Assembly (NCBI GenBank): GCA_045595365.1
Contig: JAZOAI010000009.1
Coordinates: 1-5,746 of the forward strand
Direction of reading: 5' to 3'
DNA: 5,746 nt
Origin: SIG480 sp045595365
GTDB lineage: Bacteria > Bacillota > Clostridia > Oscillospirales > JAAYXM01
The notes under the pieces are model-generated. The model searched no databases, was not told where the DNA came from, and saw only the letters and a program-made list of their open reading frames with translations. This document shows positions 5,526 through 5,746 of this stretch, piece by piece. The translations under genes and the position numbers were made by a program. Positions within the stretch are counted from its first letter, which is position 1; each line of letters opens with the position of its first letter.

Positions 5526-5746
5526 TTGTTTATAGATTATTTAAAAAAGCAACAAGAGCCGGAAAACTTTATGTTTGTTAAAGATAAGAAAAAACAACTA
5601 TGGGGATTCGGCCTTGAAGCTCTCGAAAATTTTAACAAAACAAACGCGGGCGTGGCAACAAGCTCCACAGCATCCGCGGGCAAACCAACAAGCACAAGCG
5701 AGCCGAAGAAGGAAAAAAGCCGGGCGAGCGACCCGTTCCTTGAGGG
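5526..5746 (+). CDS. Unidentified phage protein, N-terminal part (3' end outside window)
   Basis: The frame is open from TTG 5526 to the window edge, giving 73 complete codons. The TTG start is chosen because of the excellent SD at 7 bases and because no ATG or GTG lies upstream in frame; the first internal ATG is at codon 16 without a matching SD. Seen: a short, amphipathic charged N-terminus (FIDYLKKQQEPENFMFV), a basic run (KDKKKQLW), GFGLEALENFN (27-37), then a Ser/Thr/Ala/Lys/Pro-rich, probably disordered stretch (about 38-66), and DPFLE (69-73) at the edge. No signal peptide or membrane span. I do not recognise it. The disordered linker after a short N-terminal segment is compatible with a large virion, ejection or scaffolding-type protein, but this is only inference from its place after the portal. 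A strong hairpin separates it from the portal gene, so its expression may be set separately. Confidence 0.65.
   Translation, partial: MFIDYLKKQQEPENFMFVKDKKKQLWGFGLEALENFNKTNAGVATSSTASAGKPTSTSEPKKEKSRASDPFLE

Noticed and set aside
1..5746. CRISPR array, tRNA, insertion sequence, riboswitch, integrase or attachment site
   Set aside because: No regularly spaced repeats, cloverleaf, terminal inverted repeats, transposase or recombinase motifs were seen. The only non-coding stretch over 20 bases is 5432-5525.

Overview
The window looks like part of the virion-structure operon of a tailed bacteriophage or prophage (Caudoviricetes) with a P22-like, podovirus-type head-tail connection. The host is probably a Bacillota/Clostridia-type gut bacterium. 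The reasons are strong AGGAGG-type ribosome binding sites, a TTG start, an AT-leaning to balanced base composition (about 43-50% G+C by hand count), and a leucine-rich-repeat domain of a kind I know from prophages of gut Clostridia. The host assignment is inference; no host gene, integrase or tRNA is present. Stop codons are used in the standard way.

Layout, all on the + strand: (1) 1-648, the C-terminal 215 residues of a leucine-rich-repeat phage protein whose start lies outside the window; (2) 663-2762, a 699-residue beta-rich protein resembling the P22 gp10 'packaged DNA/tail stabilization' type; (3) 2780-3634, a 284-residue Ala/Gln-rich helical protein with an internal 18-residue repeat and an HTH-like C-terminus, function unknown; (4) 3631-3840, a 69-residue single-membrane-span protein with an acidic tail; (5) 3827-5431, the 534-residue portal protein; (6) 5432-5525, the only real intergenic gap, with a very strong GC hairpin and a promoter-like AT-rich stretch; (7) 5526 to the window edge, the first 73 codons of a gene starting at TTG, product unknown.

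Genes 1-5 are packed with gaps of 14 and 17 bases and overlaps of 4 and 14 bases, so they very likely share one transcript and are translationally coupled. The portal forms the DNA channel at the capsid vertex and the gp10-like protein probably seals or extends it on the tail side. The LRR protein is probably an exposed, exchangeable surface or tail-associated module. Genes 3 and 4 sit between the connector genes and are probably virion or assembly accessories.

Most worth a second look: the order tail-connector first, portal later, the reverse of the usual terminase-portal-capsid-tail order; a cluster of three strong GC hairpins around the 3' end of the portal gene; the 18-residue helical repeat in gene 3; and the small membrane protein embedded by overlaps on both sides. 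I see no evidence of a defence system, CRISPR array, RNA gene or wholly new system.
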